Positions 12,906 through 25,400 of a stretch of DNA of 64,000 nucleotides are shown piece after piece. Source of the DNA: Tanypteryx hageni (taxonomy: Eukaryota; Arthropoda; Insecta; Odonata; Petaluridae); the NCBI GenBank assembly GCA_028673005.1, contig CM054116.1:32770854-32834853 (forward strand). The letters run 5' to 3'. The notes below the pieces were generated by a model, which did not search any database, was not told where the DNA came from, and saw only the letters and a list, made by a program, of their open reading frames with translations. The position numbers and the translations under genes were made by a program. The first letter of the stretch is position 1, and every line of letters begins with the position of its first letter.

Positions 12906-13472
12906 TTGAGTTTATTTCTGTTCTTTGTCGTCTAAAATTTTCTCGCAGCTTCTTAAAATATTTACTATTACGTAACCTATTTGGAATTTTTAGAAATATT
13001 ACAGATATGGAGAAAGTAATGTGGTGGCCACATCAGATTTTTCGTTAATATATAGCGAGCCCATTGTTAACAGATTGGCAGCTCACCCCTGCTTCAAAGG
13101 ACTTGCCGCTCCTTTGTCATAACCGCATGAGGATTTACGGCGAGATCAAATTAATTTCTAGCAATATTAGGAACTTAGTGAGAAATTAGAGAATTGTGGC
13201 GACATAACAAAGCGAAAGACACGATTTAAGCTAAAAAAAACTAACAGTTCAAATTCACCCAATACGTAACACTCGGTACGCCTAATGTGAATTTCAAACG
13301 CATCACGCAATCCCACGGCCGTTGCGTCGAATTCGCGAATGCGGCGTGCGAGCACTTCCACCGTCTCTCGATAGTTCGTCGCACGCACTCGCTCTTACGG
13401 TATGCGGGGGTAGCACTAAATAAAGGGGTGCTAAATTGGGGCTTGATTGTGTGTGTGTGTATGTATATGTAT

Positions 13473-13476
<4 letters not shown>

Positions 13477-13549
<73 letters not shown>
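13477..13549. repeat. (TA)n microsatellite
   Basis: A pure TA dinucleotide run of about 70 bp preceded by a GT-rich stretch (GTGTGTGTGTATG). Confidence 0.95.
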
Positions 13550-13550
<1 letters not shown>

Positions 13551-13582
13551 CAACTTACGGAAAAGGAAAGGTAAAATAGCTA

Positions 13583-13783
13583 TATGGATGTCAACAAGGT
13601 GTTGGGATGAGGAAACCCAGTGAGCACTCACCAATCAGACGACTTCAGGTTGGCGAGGCCCCGGGGATGTCGAAGCGACACACGTAAAATAACACAAAAA
13701 CACAGAACATCACAAACGTAGAAGCTTTCGGAACTACTCCTTCAGCAACCTTCCTCATCCCAACACCTTGTTGACATCATCCA
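13583..13783. mobile_element. Inverted pair of Penelope-like end fragments
   Basis: GGATGTCAACAAGGTGTTGG (13,583) and its inverted copy ending at 13,783 form about 30-bp arms around a block containing AAGCTTTCGGAACTACTCC, the reverse of a 'GGAGTAGTTCCGAAAGCTT' motif typical of Penelope-like element ends. The assignment to Penelope is inference. Confidence 0.35.
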
Positions 13784-14309
13784 TATATATATATATCGTC
13801 AGTCTATGAGAATAAAGATTCTTTTTTAACTTCGATTTTCAAATTCGCGGCTTATCAACTCTATTGTTGATAACGTTGTTTGAAGAATTTGTGGGGAAAA
13901 ACATAAATTAAAATTAGTTTAGCTTACTTATCGAAATTTAGTGAATTAAAGTAATGAAATTATGCTTCATCCCTTACCACTTAACTCGCCTTTTTAGACA
14001 AGAAGTAATAATAAAACCAAATAATTACTCTCCGAATGAACTTTTTTTTCGAAAAACCCATGCTCTAATTATAAGCCAAATATAGATTACTTCCGATAGA
14101 TCGTCCAATATATCCTAAGGGTAACATCGATATAAAAATATATACACATTTAATCAATGAAACGATATTTTCTACGTATCGATATACCGTTGCCATTTAC
14201 ACTCACTGTTGCATAGAGATCAGCCATCTTAAGGATGGGTTAAATTATCCTAAGCGTAAAAACACTCGATCCAAACGTTGGACTCAATCAACGAACAAAA
14301 AACCGCAAA

Positions 14310-14660
14310 TTCGACCGTCACATGATGGCCCTGCGTCAAACCGACATGCACTTCGTAATACTGGCATCCGTCCGATGTTATTTCGACAGTTGGGGACGGT
14401 TACTATTCTAGTCGCGACGGCGGAGTCATGAGGCGATAGGGCGGTTTGACGGACGAGTGCGCGGCATCACGCTGAAAACGAGTCATCTCACCTGTCCGTA
14501 TCACGACGCCCTCCCCCAATCTCTTTTCCGGACGGAAGGTGTGAATGAATAATCGCCGGAGTGATTTGGTTGTCGCCGGTTGACAAGCCCCCCACCACTC
14601 GTCACATAGAAAGACCGGTGAAGGCGATCCCACTGCGCATGCGCAAGCGCTTCATTCATC
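14310..14660. promoter_or_regulatory. CpG-rich patch with an NRF1-type palindrome
   Basis: A GC- and CpG-rich segment in AT-rich surroundings, ending in TGCGCATGCGCA (14,634-14,645), the consensus palindrome bound by NRF1/Ewg-type factors. A similar but smaller CpG-rich patch is at about 13,290-13,395. It may be a promoter or enhancer of an unseen transcript, or just GC-rich repeat DNA. Confidence 0.3.
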
Positions 14661-15952
14661 TAATTACGACCTTCTCTCTACTCAACGTGCTTGATAATAG
14701 ACGATTTTGCAACCTATAATGGGTGTCTGTAGAAGTTTGTCCGAGATCTCACGTTGTGAGAGAGGGAGGCCGTGGATTTGTGTTCCCTCAGAAAGGACCG
14801 ACGAAAAAGGTTGAGAAACAATGACTTAACAGAAAGGTGGCCAACTTTTCGGGATGCTGAGGAAAGGCATATTATAGTGGCGTACTTATGGAGCAATTAT
14901 TGATTGATCGGCCTTACAGATAAACGTAAAAGACATCAGATAGCTTGGTGAGGCCTGTGAGTGTGTTCTGAGGCGGTTTAAATGACAATTTGGGATATAA
15001 ATCATAATTTTTCAATACAAAAGTTGGGAAAGCTAAAAAGAGTGAGACGAGTGATGAAAAGGAGGGATTGTCCCTCCAAATTCGGAACGGTTGGTCAACC
15101 TAGTCTACTTCCACGTTCGATTTCGATTTTCTACGACATACATAAACAGCACAAGCGCTATCTGTTCTTACCACTCAGCTCAATACTCCTTTGAAAAATA
15201 TAAGCGATGGCAGTGAGTAAAATTAAGATCCGCCGAATAGCCGTTAGAAGATGCCACTGCTCTAAAGGCGAAAAAGACTATAATGGCCGTGCTTTTTGTA
15301 TTTTCGACACGCATTTGATACATACCGAATTATAAAAAATTTTCGTAAGATTTTAAATTACCGTATTAGCGAAGAAAGACCGCGAATCCCGATTTCGTGA
15401 GCTTAACATTGCCACGACCTATAAGCGAAAAAGCGCATCTCGCAAGATTATATCAGTGTTTTTTTTCTCGACTTAGACTACTTATTTACCAGATAATTTA
15501 ACTATTATATAAGAGTTTTTGACGAAGGGCTGCTTATCTCTCATTTCTCGTACTGTCTGCTGTTTTGTCTGCGGCCGCTTCGAGGCGCAAAGCAAGACTT
15601 AAAAGTGCTTAAATCTGAGGCGGCTCATTTCGTTAGCAAACCGTCAAGCACCAGGATTGTTGAAGCATATAAAAACATGGTAGGTTTTTTCTAAACTTCA
15701 TCGGTGACAAACTCGATGGCAACAGGCCTGATAATGATTGAAGCTCTAATTAATCGTGGTAGCTGACAGCTATTTTGGCAACTTTACAAACACGATTTAA
15801 TACGCCGACGCGCTATTGCACTACAAAGCAAATGTCCTAGGCCCTCAAAAATGGACTAATAGAAGGAATCTGAGGCTCGAGAGTTTCCTCGTTCATTCAA
15901 CTGTTAGTGAATTTCACCATCTAATTAATGGTTAATTGGCGGAATTTCTTCA

Positions 15953-16397
15953 TATCGTAGAAATAAAGAGACTTATTTGATAATTCCACGTAAACTTTTA
16001 TTATATACGACCTAGGTTTCGCTGCAATGCAACATCATCAGGTGAAGTAAACTCAAAGCCGGTAGCTATTTGAAGTAATCGGTACAATGGGTGGGTGGGT
16101 GGGGGAGGGTGAGTTGGGGGAGGATAATGAAAGGGATGTTGGAGCGAGCGGTCATCGGAGGAAAGGAGTGAACGTATGTTCGTGGGAAGGGGAGGGGGGA
16201 AATCGGTTGAGCTAACAAGTGAAGTCCAGTAAGTTAGGTAATGGGAAGACAATGGGGATAATTGGGAGGAATAATTAGATTGATACCGGCTTTGAGTTTA
16301 CTTCACCTGATGATGTTGCAATGCAACGAAACCTAGATCGTATATAATAAAAGTTTATGTGGAATTACTAAATAAGTCTCTTTATTTCTACAGCATC
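15953..16397. mobile_element. Inverted repeat pair, Penelope-like ends
   Basis: Arms of about 115 bp (15,953-16,070 and 16,283-16,397) are inverted copies: CATCATCAGGTGAAGTAAAC against its complement, and TTTCGCTGCAATGCAACATC against its complement. The arms end in AATAAAGAGACTTAT. The spacer is a G-rich low-complexity stretch (GGGTGGGTGGGG). The 'TGATGATG ... CGAAACCTAG' arrangement recalls Penelope-like terminal repeats, but no coding part is present. Confidence 0.5.
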
Positions 16398-16954
16398 TAA
16401 TTACAAATAACTGCAAAAAACACCGATACATAAAGGCGATCTCGAAAAAAACGAAATTAACCAAGGATATGGAAAATATATCACAGACGATGATATTCGC
16501 GAAGGGGGAACGTCAATTAATATTATCAAAATACACATACTCCATATCAATGAAGATCGATACAATATATCAACACGGTTAGTGATGAAGGTACTGTAAA
16601 ATTTTCCCTGTATACATATTATCGGTTGCAAAACGTTTCCTGGAGTTATAATGATCCCACACGAGAAATTAAGGATTAAATTAGCAATTTTATGTCGTAG
16701 AACACACAAAAAATACTGACTAAACAAAAACTATCACCACGACTTGAGATTATAATTAAAAAATTAAAGAAAAATTAAACGGATATCAACAAGAAAATCT
16801 ACAACTGAAAACGGAGACATATAAATTAAGGGGATGGGTGTTGCGCCACGCTGCGACCTTGACACAAGAAGGAAGTGGCTGTATGCGTGAATTGTTAAAT
16901 GTATGGAGAGGTGGCGCGTTTAATCAATCTTAGTCGGGATGGCACTCCATAGCC

Positions 16955-17274
16955 CAGGGGTACCAACCTGGTACTCGCGAGCACCGCCATGCTCTTTGGC
17001 AGCTTGATTGTGCTCTCCGACCGCCTGGTTGCCCACTTCTGCGATGCTTCAATCTCGCTTCCTAACACCATTAATTTAATATGAAGTTTTTCCAGATGTA
17101 TAAGAAGATTACTAATAACATTGACATTGGTTTGATTTTAGTAATTATGATCATTATTTTTTTCGCAAAAGTATAGTGGTGCTCGTTTGATATTCTAGGA
17201 TATAGCCTGGTGCTCGCTTGATACACCAGAATACAGCTTAGTGCTCGCCACATGGAAAAGGTTGGGAACCCCTG
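16955..17274. mobile_element. hAT MITE with perfect 8-bp target-site duplication
   Basis: Begins CAGGGGTACCAACCTGG and ends AGGTTGGGAACCCCTG, giving inverted repeats of about 16 bp. It is flanked on both sides by CCATAGCC (16,947-16,954 and 17,275-17,282), an exact 8-bp duplication as hAT transposases make. The 320-bp body has no coding capacity. The intact duplication suggests a relatively young insertion. Confidence 0.93.
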
Positions 17275-17999
17275 CCATAGCCTGAATTTTAAAACAGAGA
17301 GACTCAGGGCATAATTCTGTACTTCGACGAGGAATGATGAATTCACGATTGCCTCTACTTGAACTAGAATTCCAAAACAATCCATTTAGACACCTACATG
17401 AAAGCAAAACCAGAGTCTCTGCAGGCCGAATCCGGCCATCGATTCGTATATTCCACAATCATTCACCGTCGATAAATTTGACTAAAAAATCGAAATCTTT
17501 GGATTCGCAGGTGCTCGTCTCATAAAGCAGGAATAAAATTGTAAAGCGAGGGATATATATCGACCAAATCAACCAAGAACCCGAAAAATGAAATGAATCG
17601 ATAAAAGTGATCTCACTGTTAACAATGCTTGGTGCACTCACTTTTCTCCATTATCATTCGAGATGCCGTATGCGTGAAATTACGCGAACAATTTCCATTA
17701 CTGGCGGGCAAAAGGGGATAAGCTCAAAACAAAATCAGGAATGATTACCATGAAAGCAATTAATTTCGTAGAAAATATATTTTTAAGATCGAGTAAATAT
17801 TTAATTCGATTCAGCATTGATTAGTGTCAAAATACATATATTCACTGAAAGGGACTTACTTCAAATGGGGATTTTGGAGATTGTAATAAACATTTCAATC
17901 AGGTTTTCTCATTTCTTTAGTTTTACAACATCTCTACCTCTCTCCCCCTCCCTCCGTCCCTCCCTCCCTCTCCCTCCATCTCTCTCTGCCCGCCAGCCA

Positions 18000-18530
18000 T
18001 GGAATAATATACCGTATTTACCCGAATTCAAGAGGTTTTTCCAAATTTCAGCTTGCGAAAATCGAGGGTCGTGTTAAATTCGATTAAGAAGTGGTATACC
18101 GTCAGTATATTGTGAGAAATTCATCGCGCGTCAAAACATCGCGAGACAATTTCGTCGCGAGATAAATTAGAAGGCGAGACACCTTAACTGGTATACTGCA
18201 AGGGGATACACCTGTTGTGTTGGGAGTCACCCCTACCATACACCATATAATGTGTCTCGCCTTGCGTAATTCGCAAAGAGAATTGCGGTTCATCCTGGTA
18301 TTATCGAAATATAAAGAAAATTTTTTTGGTGTAAGTTTCTCCCCCTGCCGTACACCATTCATGGTGTCTTGCCTTCCAATATGTAACGCGACGAAATTTT
18401 CGAGCAATGAATTGACGCACGATGAGTTTGTCGTGCGATGTATTGACACGCGACGAATTTTTCGTGCGACGAATTTACACGCGACTCACTGACCGCTACG
18501 AGTTGTAGAACCGTAGGAAGTATGGTTATG
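18000..18530 (+). repeat. Dispersed repeat with quasi-periodic CGCGACGAATT units, copy 1
   Basis: Starts ACCGTATTTACCCGAATTCA, then alternating phrases such as TCGCGAGACAATTTCG and ACGCGACGAATTTTTCG with about 17-bp spacing. The phrases invert around AAGGCGAGACACC and GGTGTCTTGCCTTCC. A second copy in the opposite orientation is at 52,430-52,860. The ACCGTATTTACCCGAAT end resembles DNA transposon termini found widely in animals. Confidence 0.75.
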
Positions 18531-18549
18531 GGTTTTATCGATGTCTTTT

Positions 18550-20980
18550 TAAACAAATAAAGAAAACATTGCGAAAACAAAATGAGGTAAAACTTGTACG
18601 CTTAGCATATGCCCGACGTTATGCATGTGAAAAGATGTAAATCTGGTAACTAAGAGAAATACGCAAAACTAAGGAAATTACACGCATATTATAGATGCTA
18701 TTTTTATTCCAATTCAAAATTAAAATCCACGCTCATAGACGAAGTTTATTTCTTTGCAATGTGTAGTTTTGGGATGACAAAACAAAAAATACCTTTCTTC
18801 CACTTATAGCAATGAAATGAAAGTAATACTGATTCATTTTTAACAAAAAATTGTGATTATAAATTTATAATACCATTTTTGTGGTGTAATGGTATTACGT
18901 TGATGTTATTGCAATGAAGGAATTATTAACTTATGGGTTTGACTTTCCCTTCCTGGGCTACATAAAAATTTATCACCATGCACCAAAAAAGTCTAAAACA
19001 ACAGCAACTGAGTTTATTTATCCTAACTGGATAGATTGTTATAATAACAATAGTATTTGTTACATAATTTAGAGAATGAATTCCAAAATCATAAGTTAAA
19101 AAACAAGTTATAACAGTAAGGCTGTAATTGTTTTTACAATAGGTTGCAAGGTCAGGCATTGAAATATAATGAGAAGAAATGATGAAGAGGAAATTTATTA
19201 GACAAAAGTAATGACGAGAACTCCAAGGAGAGGAATTTAATTTATAGGACTAAAAGAAGAGACCTCAAATAGCTTTTAAAATCTTGAAAGGAAAGACTCG
19301 ATTGAGAATGCTCAAAGCATAAAGAGGAAGGACAATTTGGAAAGGAAAGGAGAACTGTCGCTTTGTTGAAATATCGGTTCGTGAATTAGGTCATGAAAAT
19401 AATCCTACTCAATGGAAATTTTACACATATAAGTTGCAGGCAATATTTTTAAATTAAATAACATTAACTCAAAGGGAAAAGTTTAATTGCAATCTACAGA
19501 TACTCTATTTTAATTTAAATAATAATAATACCTATTAAACTACGCAAAACTCTACAAGAGATTTACCTACTCCAAAACTAATTCCACTGAAATACGTGTG
19601 TGTTTAATTGCAATCTTTCTTTACCAATATATAGAATATTATTCAATGCCATCCCATATTGAGTATGAAACATATTTTACAATGTAGCATTAATCAAGAA
19701 TATTTATAACTTGCCAGCTAAATTAGGATAAACAATTTCCTCAAACCAGAGATATCAAAATGAAATCATCAATAACATAAGTTTAATTAAGAGTTTTATA
19801 TTTTTAACTTGTATTTTTGACATAATTGGTTCCCAACTATTTTAAGAATTATGCCACAGGTATAGTGAAGGCCTCTGCAGCCCTCACAGACCAGTGGGCT
19901 TATAACAATCCTCTCCAACGTATTTGCCGTAATTTGACTGTGGGACCTCTATATTTTTTTGGGGGGAGGTCCCCTATATTTTTTAGAAGACCCCTAGATA
20001 ACATGTATTTTTCATACTGAGTGAACATGCAAGTTGTTGGCAAATAAAAAAGTTATAATATTTTTATGTAGCAAATTTGTTTTGCAAATATTTATGGATA
20101 AAACTATCATGTTTCAATAGGATCCCAGTACTTGATGTGGCTAAGTTAGTTTACAAATGTAATCTAAATAAAAGTGAAGACAGAGGAATTGCAATATACC
20201 ATTACCAAGTTATATTTGTGAGTATCTATTGACGACACAGTTTTGCCATTCAGTTAGTTGGGTTAAGAAAGACATGTCCAACAACCCAATCTAACGTGAC
20301 AAGAAGGAACACAAAAGATTATTATAACCTAACAAGGCATAATCAAAGCCGTGAATAACAATGAAGTGTGAACTATGCTAAAATCTCCTTATGAAAAAAA
20401 AGTTATTGTGGGTTTCAATGTAAATAAAATATTAGAATCATAGTAACTGAGTTTGTGGTCCGAATTACATAGATCCATAATTTGACATTTGTGGCACCAC
20501 TTCAAGGGGGGAGGTATATTGCAATTTAGCTGCTGAGACAGCAAAAGCACTGTACTTCCATGGATTTGAGCTAATATTAAATATGCATCTCAGATCTTGA
20601 TTTATTTATAGAGCCCATCCAAGACTGTTTATATGCTCCTTCCCTCCTCCACAGAGGGCAAATGTGAAGACCATTGATTTACATGATCATTTTAAACAAA
20701 TGCCTAAATTTAACATAGACTGATTGTGAAGTGACTTTGTATGATATTCTAGTATTTGAATTAATTCCAAAAAGAAAACACTATTTTATTTCATGATAAA
20801 ATTATTTATAAGAAAGCTTTCAAATATGCTACACTGCAGTTTGTGTTATGAATTAAGGTCAAATAAGCATTTCTGCTTGGAGAAACTGGGCAAGAAAATT
20901 ATCAAAACAAATTTTGAGAAACTTTGTGATTATAATTGTCTCAATCTGGAATTAATTCAGTTAATCTTAAAATATGATAA
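18550..20980. other. Gene-free AT-rich stretch
   Basis: Nothing recognisable: AT-rich, no coding-like frames and no clear repeats beyond simple AT runs. Presumed intron of the mitoguardin-like gene if that gene continues to lower coordinates. Confidence 0.4.
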
Positions 20981-20995
20981 CAAGAGACTACTCAC

Positions 20996-21687
20996 CATCA
21001 TTGGGACTTCTACCCTTATATGCTGAACCACGTCCTGCTGACGCTCTTCGTGAATCTCTACCTTTCCGTCTAGCAGATCCTCTAGTGTACCGTGAGGATA
21101 TTTCACCTTCAGGTGGAGATCCAATAGTATGTCTTTTTCTTCTGAAGTATCGTGCTAAGAAACCAAGCAGTGCTAAACCAACTGTGACAGAAACCACAGT
21201 AACCTTATTGTAATAGAGAGGAATAAAAATTATCAATGACTATGTGTAAAAGGTTAAGAAAATATAAAATGCAATTCATATATTTAACAATATTAAGCAA
21301 TATATTTTCGGAAATAGTAAATTTTGATCAACAGGCTGAACTCCAATGAAAAAATGTACTATTATGCATAAATTTCAAATAAAAATGATATAGTGGGGCT
21401 CCTGATAAATGTTTCTTTATAGAAGAATAAGTACTGTGCTGTTAACGAGCAATGACAGATATTCAACTCCTGTACATGCGGTAGACACATTTAAAGAATT
21501 ATCACCGAAAATAATGTGATTGACATGGACCAATATATCAGTATAAAACTAAGATACAAAGGAGTCCAGGATGCTGTTATCTGCATACCTTTTGAGGAAC
21601 AGATAACTGGATATTCCTTGGTAAAGGAAAGCTCCTCATTGCTGGGAATCGAATAAGTTGAGCGTTCAGTTCACTAAACAGAGACAT
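20996..21687 (-). CDS. Mitoguardin-like protein, first two coding exons (partial gene)
   Basis: Exon 1 is 21589-21687 (ATG on the minus strand, 33 codons, donor GTATGC). Exon 2 is 20996-21203 (acceptor AATAAG, donor GTGAGT), ending in phase 1. The joined 102 residues start MSLFSELNAQLIRFPAMRSF, then have one hydrophobic segment (VTVVSVTVGLALLGFLARYF), a basic stop-transfer RRKRH and a Ser/Arg/Gly-rich basic tail. A short N-terminus, a single membrane span, then a basic cytosolic linker fits mitoguardin (MIGA/FAM73), an outer mitochondrial membrane protein that promotes mitochondrial fusion and binds lipid-transfer partners at contact sites. The family's large C-terminal domain is not in these exons, and I found no further exon at lower coordinates, so the following intron would exceed 20 kb. 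It could be another single-span protein. It lies head to head with FBXO42. Confidence 0.5.
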
Positions 21688-22417
21688 TTTCGGTGAAATA
21701 AATTCAGCACAAAAATTCGGCTAAACACACATCAAATGAAAATGAAAAATAAAAGTCCATTATGCTGTAGAGCTATTCACAAAAAAGGTACGTCAATTCC
21801 ATTTAAGTATTTATGATGCACAATAGCCCTATTACGATAATAAAAGATTTATTGATATACTATGCCAACAAATAAACAAAAATTCTATGTGATAGCGCTC
21901 AATTCACAGAACGCAAATGTGGAATTCAGCTCCAAATTTCACAGTTGTACTTAGAGCAGAAATTCATAGTTATTGCGGTACTCACTTGTCATGTGTTTAC
22001 CGGCTTTTCTATATTTGTAGAAAAACCAACTGATATTTAAGAGGTGTAGAGCAAAAAAGACATTTCTAAGTATAACTTACAATAAAGAGGTTTTTTAATT
22101 TTCGATACTATAGCATGACACTGCTAAATTAATACAGAAGGGATATTGTGTCTGTTTCTTAACCACGAAAGTTAGCAGACGAAGAATCCATAGCCCTACC
22201 TCACTCAACAACTGACTAAAACCGCTAGGGAAATTTCATTGGCCAGCACCGAGCGCAGTATAAACGATCTTCATTTTATATTATTGTTTCAATAGGTATC
22301 TGTCAGAGATCATGTTTGGCGTTGTCTGTGAAATGTAATCAAATCATTTGGTACTGTAAACATGTGTTGATTCAAAATTATTCAACGTTCATAAAGAACC
22401 AGAAGAGTTGTTCTGCG
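21688..22417. promoter_or_regulatory. Probable bidirectional promoter between mitoguardin-like gene and FBXO42
   Basis: The two divergent start codons are only 730 bp apart, so both 5' UTRs and core promoters must fit here unless upstream noncoding exons exist. An inverted CCAAT box (ATTGG at 22238-22242) lies next to a short GC-richer patch (GGCCAGCACCGAGCGCAG, 22241-22258) in otherwise AT-rich sequence. No TATA box can be assigned with confidence. Divergent arrangement is seen directly; shared regulation is inference. Confidence 0.5.
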
Positions 22418-25400
22418 ATGGATTCGTGTAACCCTTTAATTCATGGGCAGGCTGGAAGGTCAATGGAAGATTTACCTGACGAAGTTTTAGAATATATTAT
22501 CAGTCTCACTTCGTCCTACAAAGACTTAGAAGAATGCAAGTTGGTGTGCAAGAGATGGCATCGTAGCGTTTTAAGTTAGTTTTGATTCAAAATTATTTTT
22601 ATTTTCATTTAAAACAACTTATCATTTGTATTTATTCTGTCAAAATTGTTGAACCTTAACTGTTCGTTCTGCCATATTTACATTCCAGATGTCATTCGTT
22701 TCAAAAAGAACAATTTACACCGTGCTATTGCTGAAAATAATGTCCGGTGGCAGCATATAAGACCACTAGATATGGCCCCAACTATAACTAAGCGTTACTC
22801 GCACTCGGCATGCTGCTACGGTAAAGGGGATAATATTTTGTGTTCTTCGATAGTTTTTTTAATATGAAGTCTAATTTAAAGTCGTTTACCATTGTTTTTA
22901 TCGTCAGTGTTTATGATGATGATTTTTCTTTCATGCATTGTGACAAAAAATGCCTTATTTTAGGAAATTCAATGTATGTTTTTGGTGGATGTACCTCAAC
23001 GAGTACCACTTTTAATGATCTTTGGCGGTTGGATCTAACTCGTCGGCAATGGGTTCGACCACTTGCCATGGGGTCTTACCCTTCTCCCAAAGCCTGTGCC
23101 TCCCTTGTGATTCATAGGGATAACCTCGTGCTGTTTGGAGGTTGGACCCATCCATCTCCGTATCCATTGCACCAGGTGACTTCAGTGCAATTTCAATAGA
23201 AATTATATCTTTTTCTGCTTAATATTTAATTGAATTTTTTGCAAATCATTACCAGATTTTGAAGAATAAATGTGAATTTTAAAAACAAATAACTAAGGGA
23301 CGGTATACATTTGAATACTACTATTTAAAACATTTAGGCATGGCGCCTCTTCAATGAACTGCACATGTACTCTATGGAATCCAACCGATGGCTTCTTTTC
23401 TGCACTCCTTCCACGCCACCGCCTCCGACAGCTGGTCACTCAGCCTCAGTTCACCGAGATAATATGGTAGTTTTTGGGGGGCTACAAATGCAGGGTGGCC
23501 TTGGACAATATGCTAAGTAAGTTAATTTCAAAAAACTATTACAAAGTCATATTAGGAAATCAAAAAAATTCTCTCTGGTCAAGGAAATGCTGATCAAAAT
23601 AGTATATTGTTGAAAGATACATTAAGATGTAATATTCTGTACTGAGTACAGTCATTCAATGAAACGAATATTTTTTTACCAGTTCGAATGATGTGTGGGT
23701 GTTTGACCTAGAGAATCCATCATGGCGTAAGCAGGCAATATCTTCTGGGCCAAAACCGTATGCACGATATGGACAATCCCAGATACCATTAGATGATGAC
23801 CATCTGCTTATAATAGGTGAGTTTTCATTACTGTAGTTGTTATGCTATGTTTTTGCTATCAGGGAGATCTCTCTTGATAATGTTATGTTTTGTAAATACC
23901 CTTGTTTTTGTGATTATGATTATGCTAGCAATCATTGGGAAAAGGTGCAAGTATGATAGTTATTACAGATAAATTTATCTTAATTTGATGTTGTATATAA
24001 ACAGATCTAATTGAATAAAAATGACAATTTCTCTTAAAAATATATTTATTTATTTATCCATACCTTGAATTACTCAAAAAATGGCTAATTCAGAAATCAT
24101 TGAAAATCAAAAGCTATAACTTTAAATTAACTAAAATACCTCAAAACAATTTTTTAATGCTATATATGTATGCAGTGTATGCATATAAACTTCACAACTG
24201 CAGGAAAGAAATGTTCTGCTTCTTACATTGTATTTATTCTGTTGGGGCTGCTTCTATATTATCATGATTTTTCAGGAGTCAAATATCCATATTGAATTTT
24301 CAATTATAAAAAATATTTTGTTTTCTGAGAGTAATTGTACTAGCTCTATTCCACTAGTTATTCAACAAGGGCTCAATTCAAAGTGTCTGATCGGAATAGT
24401 GATTATATTTTATTCTTTGTTGAAGATGAAATAAATTTTGCTATCAGTTCCATTGCTCTTATTTTCTCTTAGTAAAAGACTTGATAGTTTTGAAATAAAT
24501 TTACTGACAACTGCATAAAACCTAATTTTGTTTGCAGATGCATTAAAATATATTAAAATATCTAATTAATATTGATTTCCAGTTCTTAATTTATATATGA
24601 GAGCCCACAGAGAAATGTTCATAGAATGTTATGTTGATATTTGTTAATAATTAATTATAACATTGAACTCATAGATTTATTTATGGACAGAAAAAGACGA
24701 GTCAAATGTCGATAGAGTGTAACAAATCATTTAGTTACAATGTATTACAGTAACTAAATATATTTTTCACTGCTTCCACCTCTCCTTTTTTTCTCCCACC
24801 ACTGTATTGTTGTATTCCCCTCCCTACCATTTCCCTTTATTGTTGTATTTCCCTCCCTACCATTTCCCTTGATTGTTGTATTCCCCTCCCTACCATTTCC
24901 CTGTATTGTTGTATTCCCCACCCTACCATTTTCCTGTGTTGTTGTATTTTCCACCCTACCATTGCCCTGTATTGTTGTATTCTCCACCCTACCATTTCCC
25001 TGTATTGTTGTATTTTCCACCCTGCCATTTCCCCAATTGCCCTTACTCTTCTTTCACTTTCACAACAAAGTGCTATCTGCACATGCAGCTTATAATAACC
25101 TCCAACCCTTCTGTCTTGCCAGGAATAGAAAATATAATCAGCAGGGTTGTTATCGTTGACAAAAAGTTTCACTTCAGAAATCCTTAATTTTGTTGCTTAA
25201 TGCATAATTTTGGACAGATTCAGCTCATTTGAAATTTAACAATGAAAATAAAAAATACTTATATTTAAGTAATTTTAAAATGAAAATGTTGCTGCACTCA
25301 TTCCCATGTTATTCAATTGAAGGTAATTAAATAAGAAAACAATTTTTTATTAATTTTATTGTGGTGGCTGGAATTAACGAACCCCTCCCATTGAACACAG

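Noticed and set aside
13431..13634. Open frames of alternating Tyr-Ile through the TA repeat
   Set aside because: Microsatellite artefacts.
22316..22417. Upstream extension of the FBXO42 first exon
   Set aside because: The frame is open but starts at TTG; no in-frame ATG occurs before 22,418, and the extra residues show no family similarity that I recognise.
24754..25187. Open frames on both strands with 11-residue repeats
   Set aside because: They result from the 33-bp minisatellite inside an FBXO42 intron.
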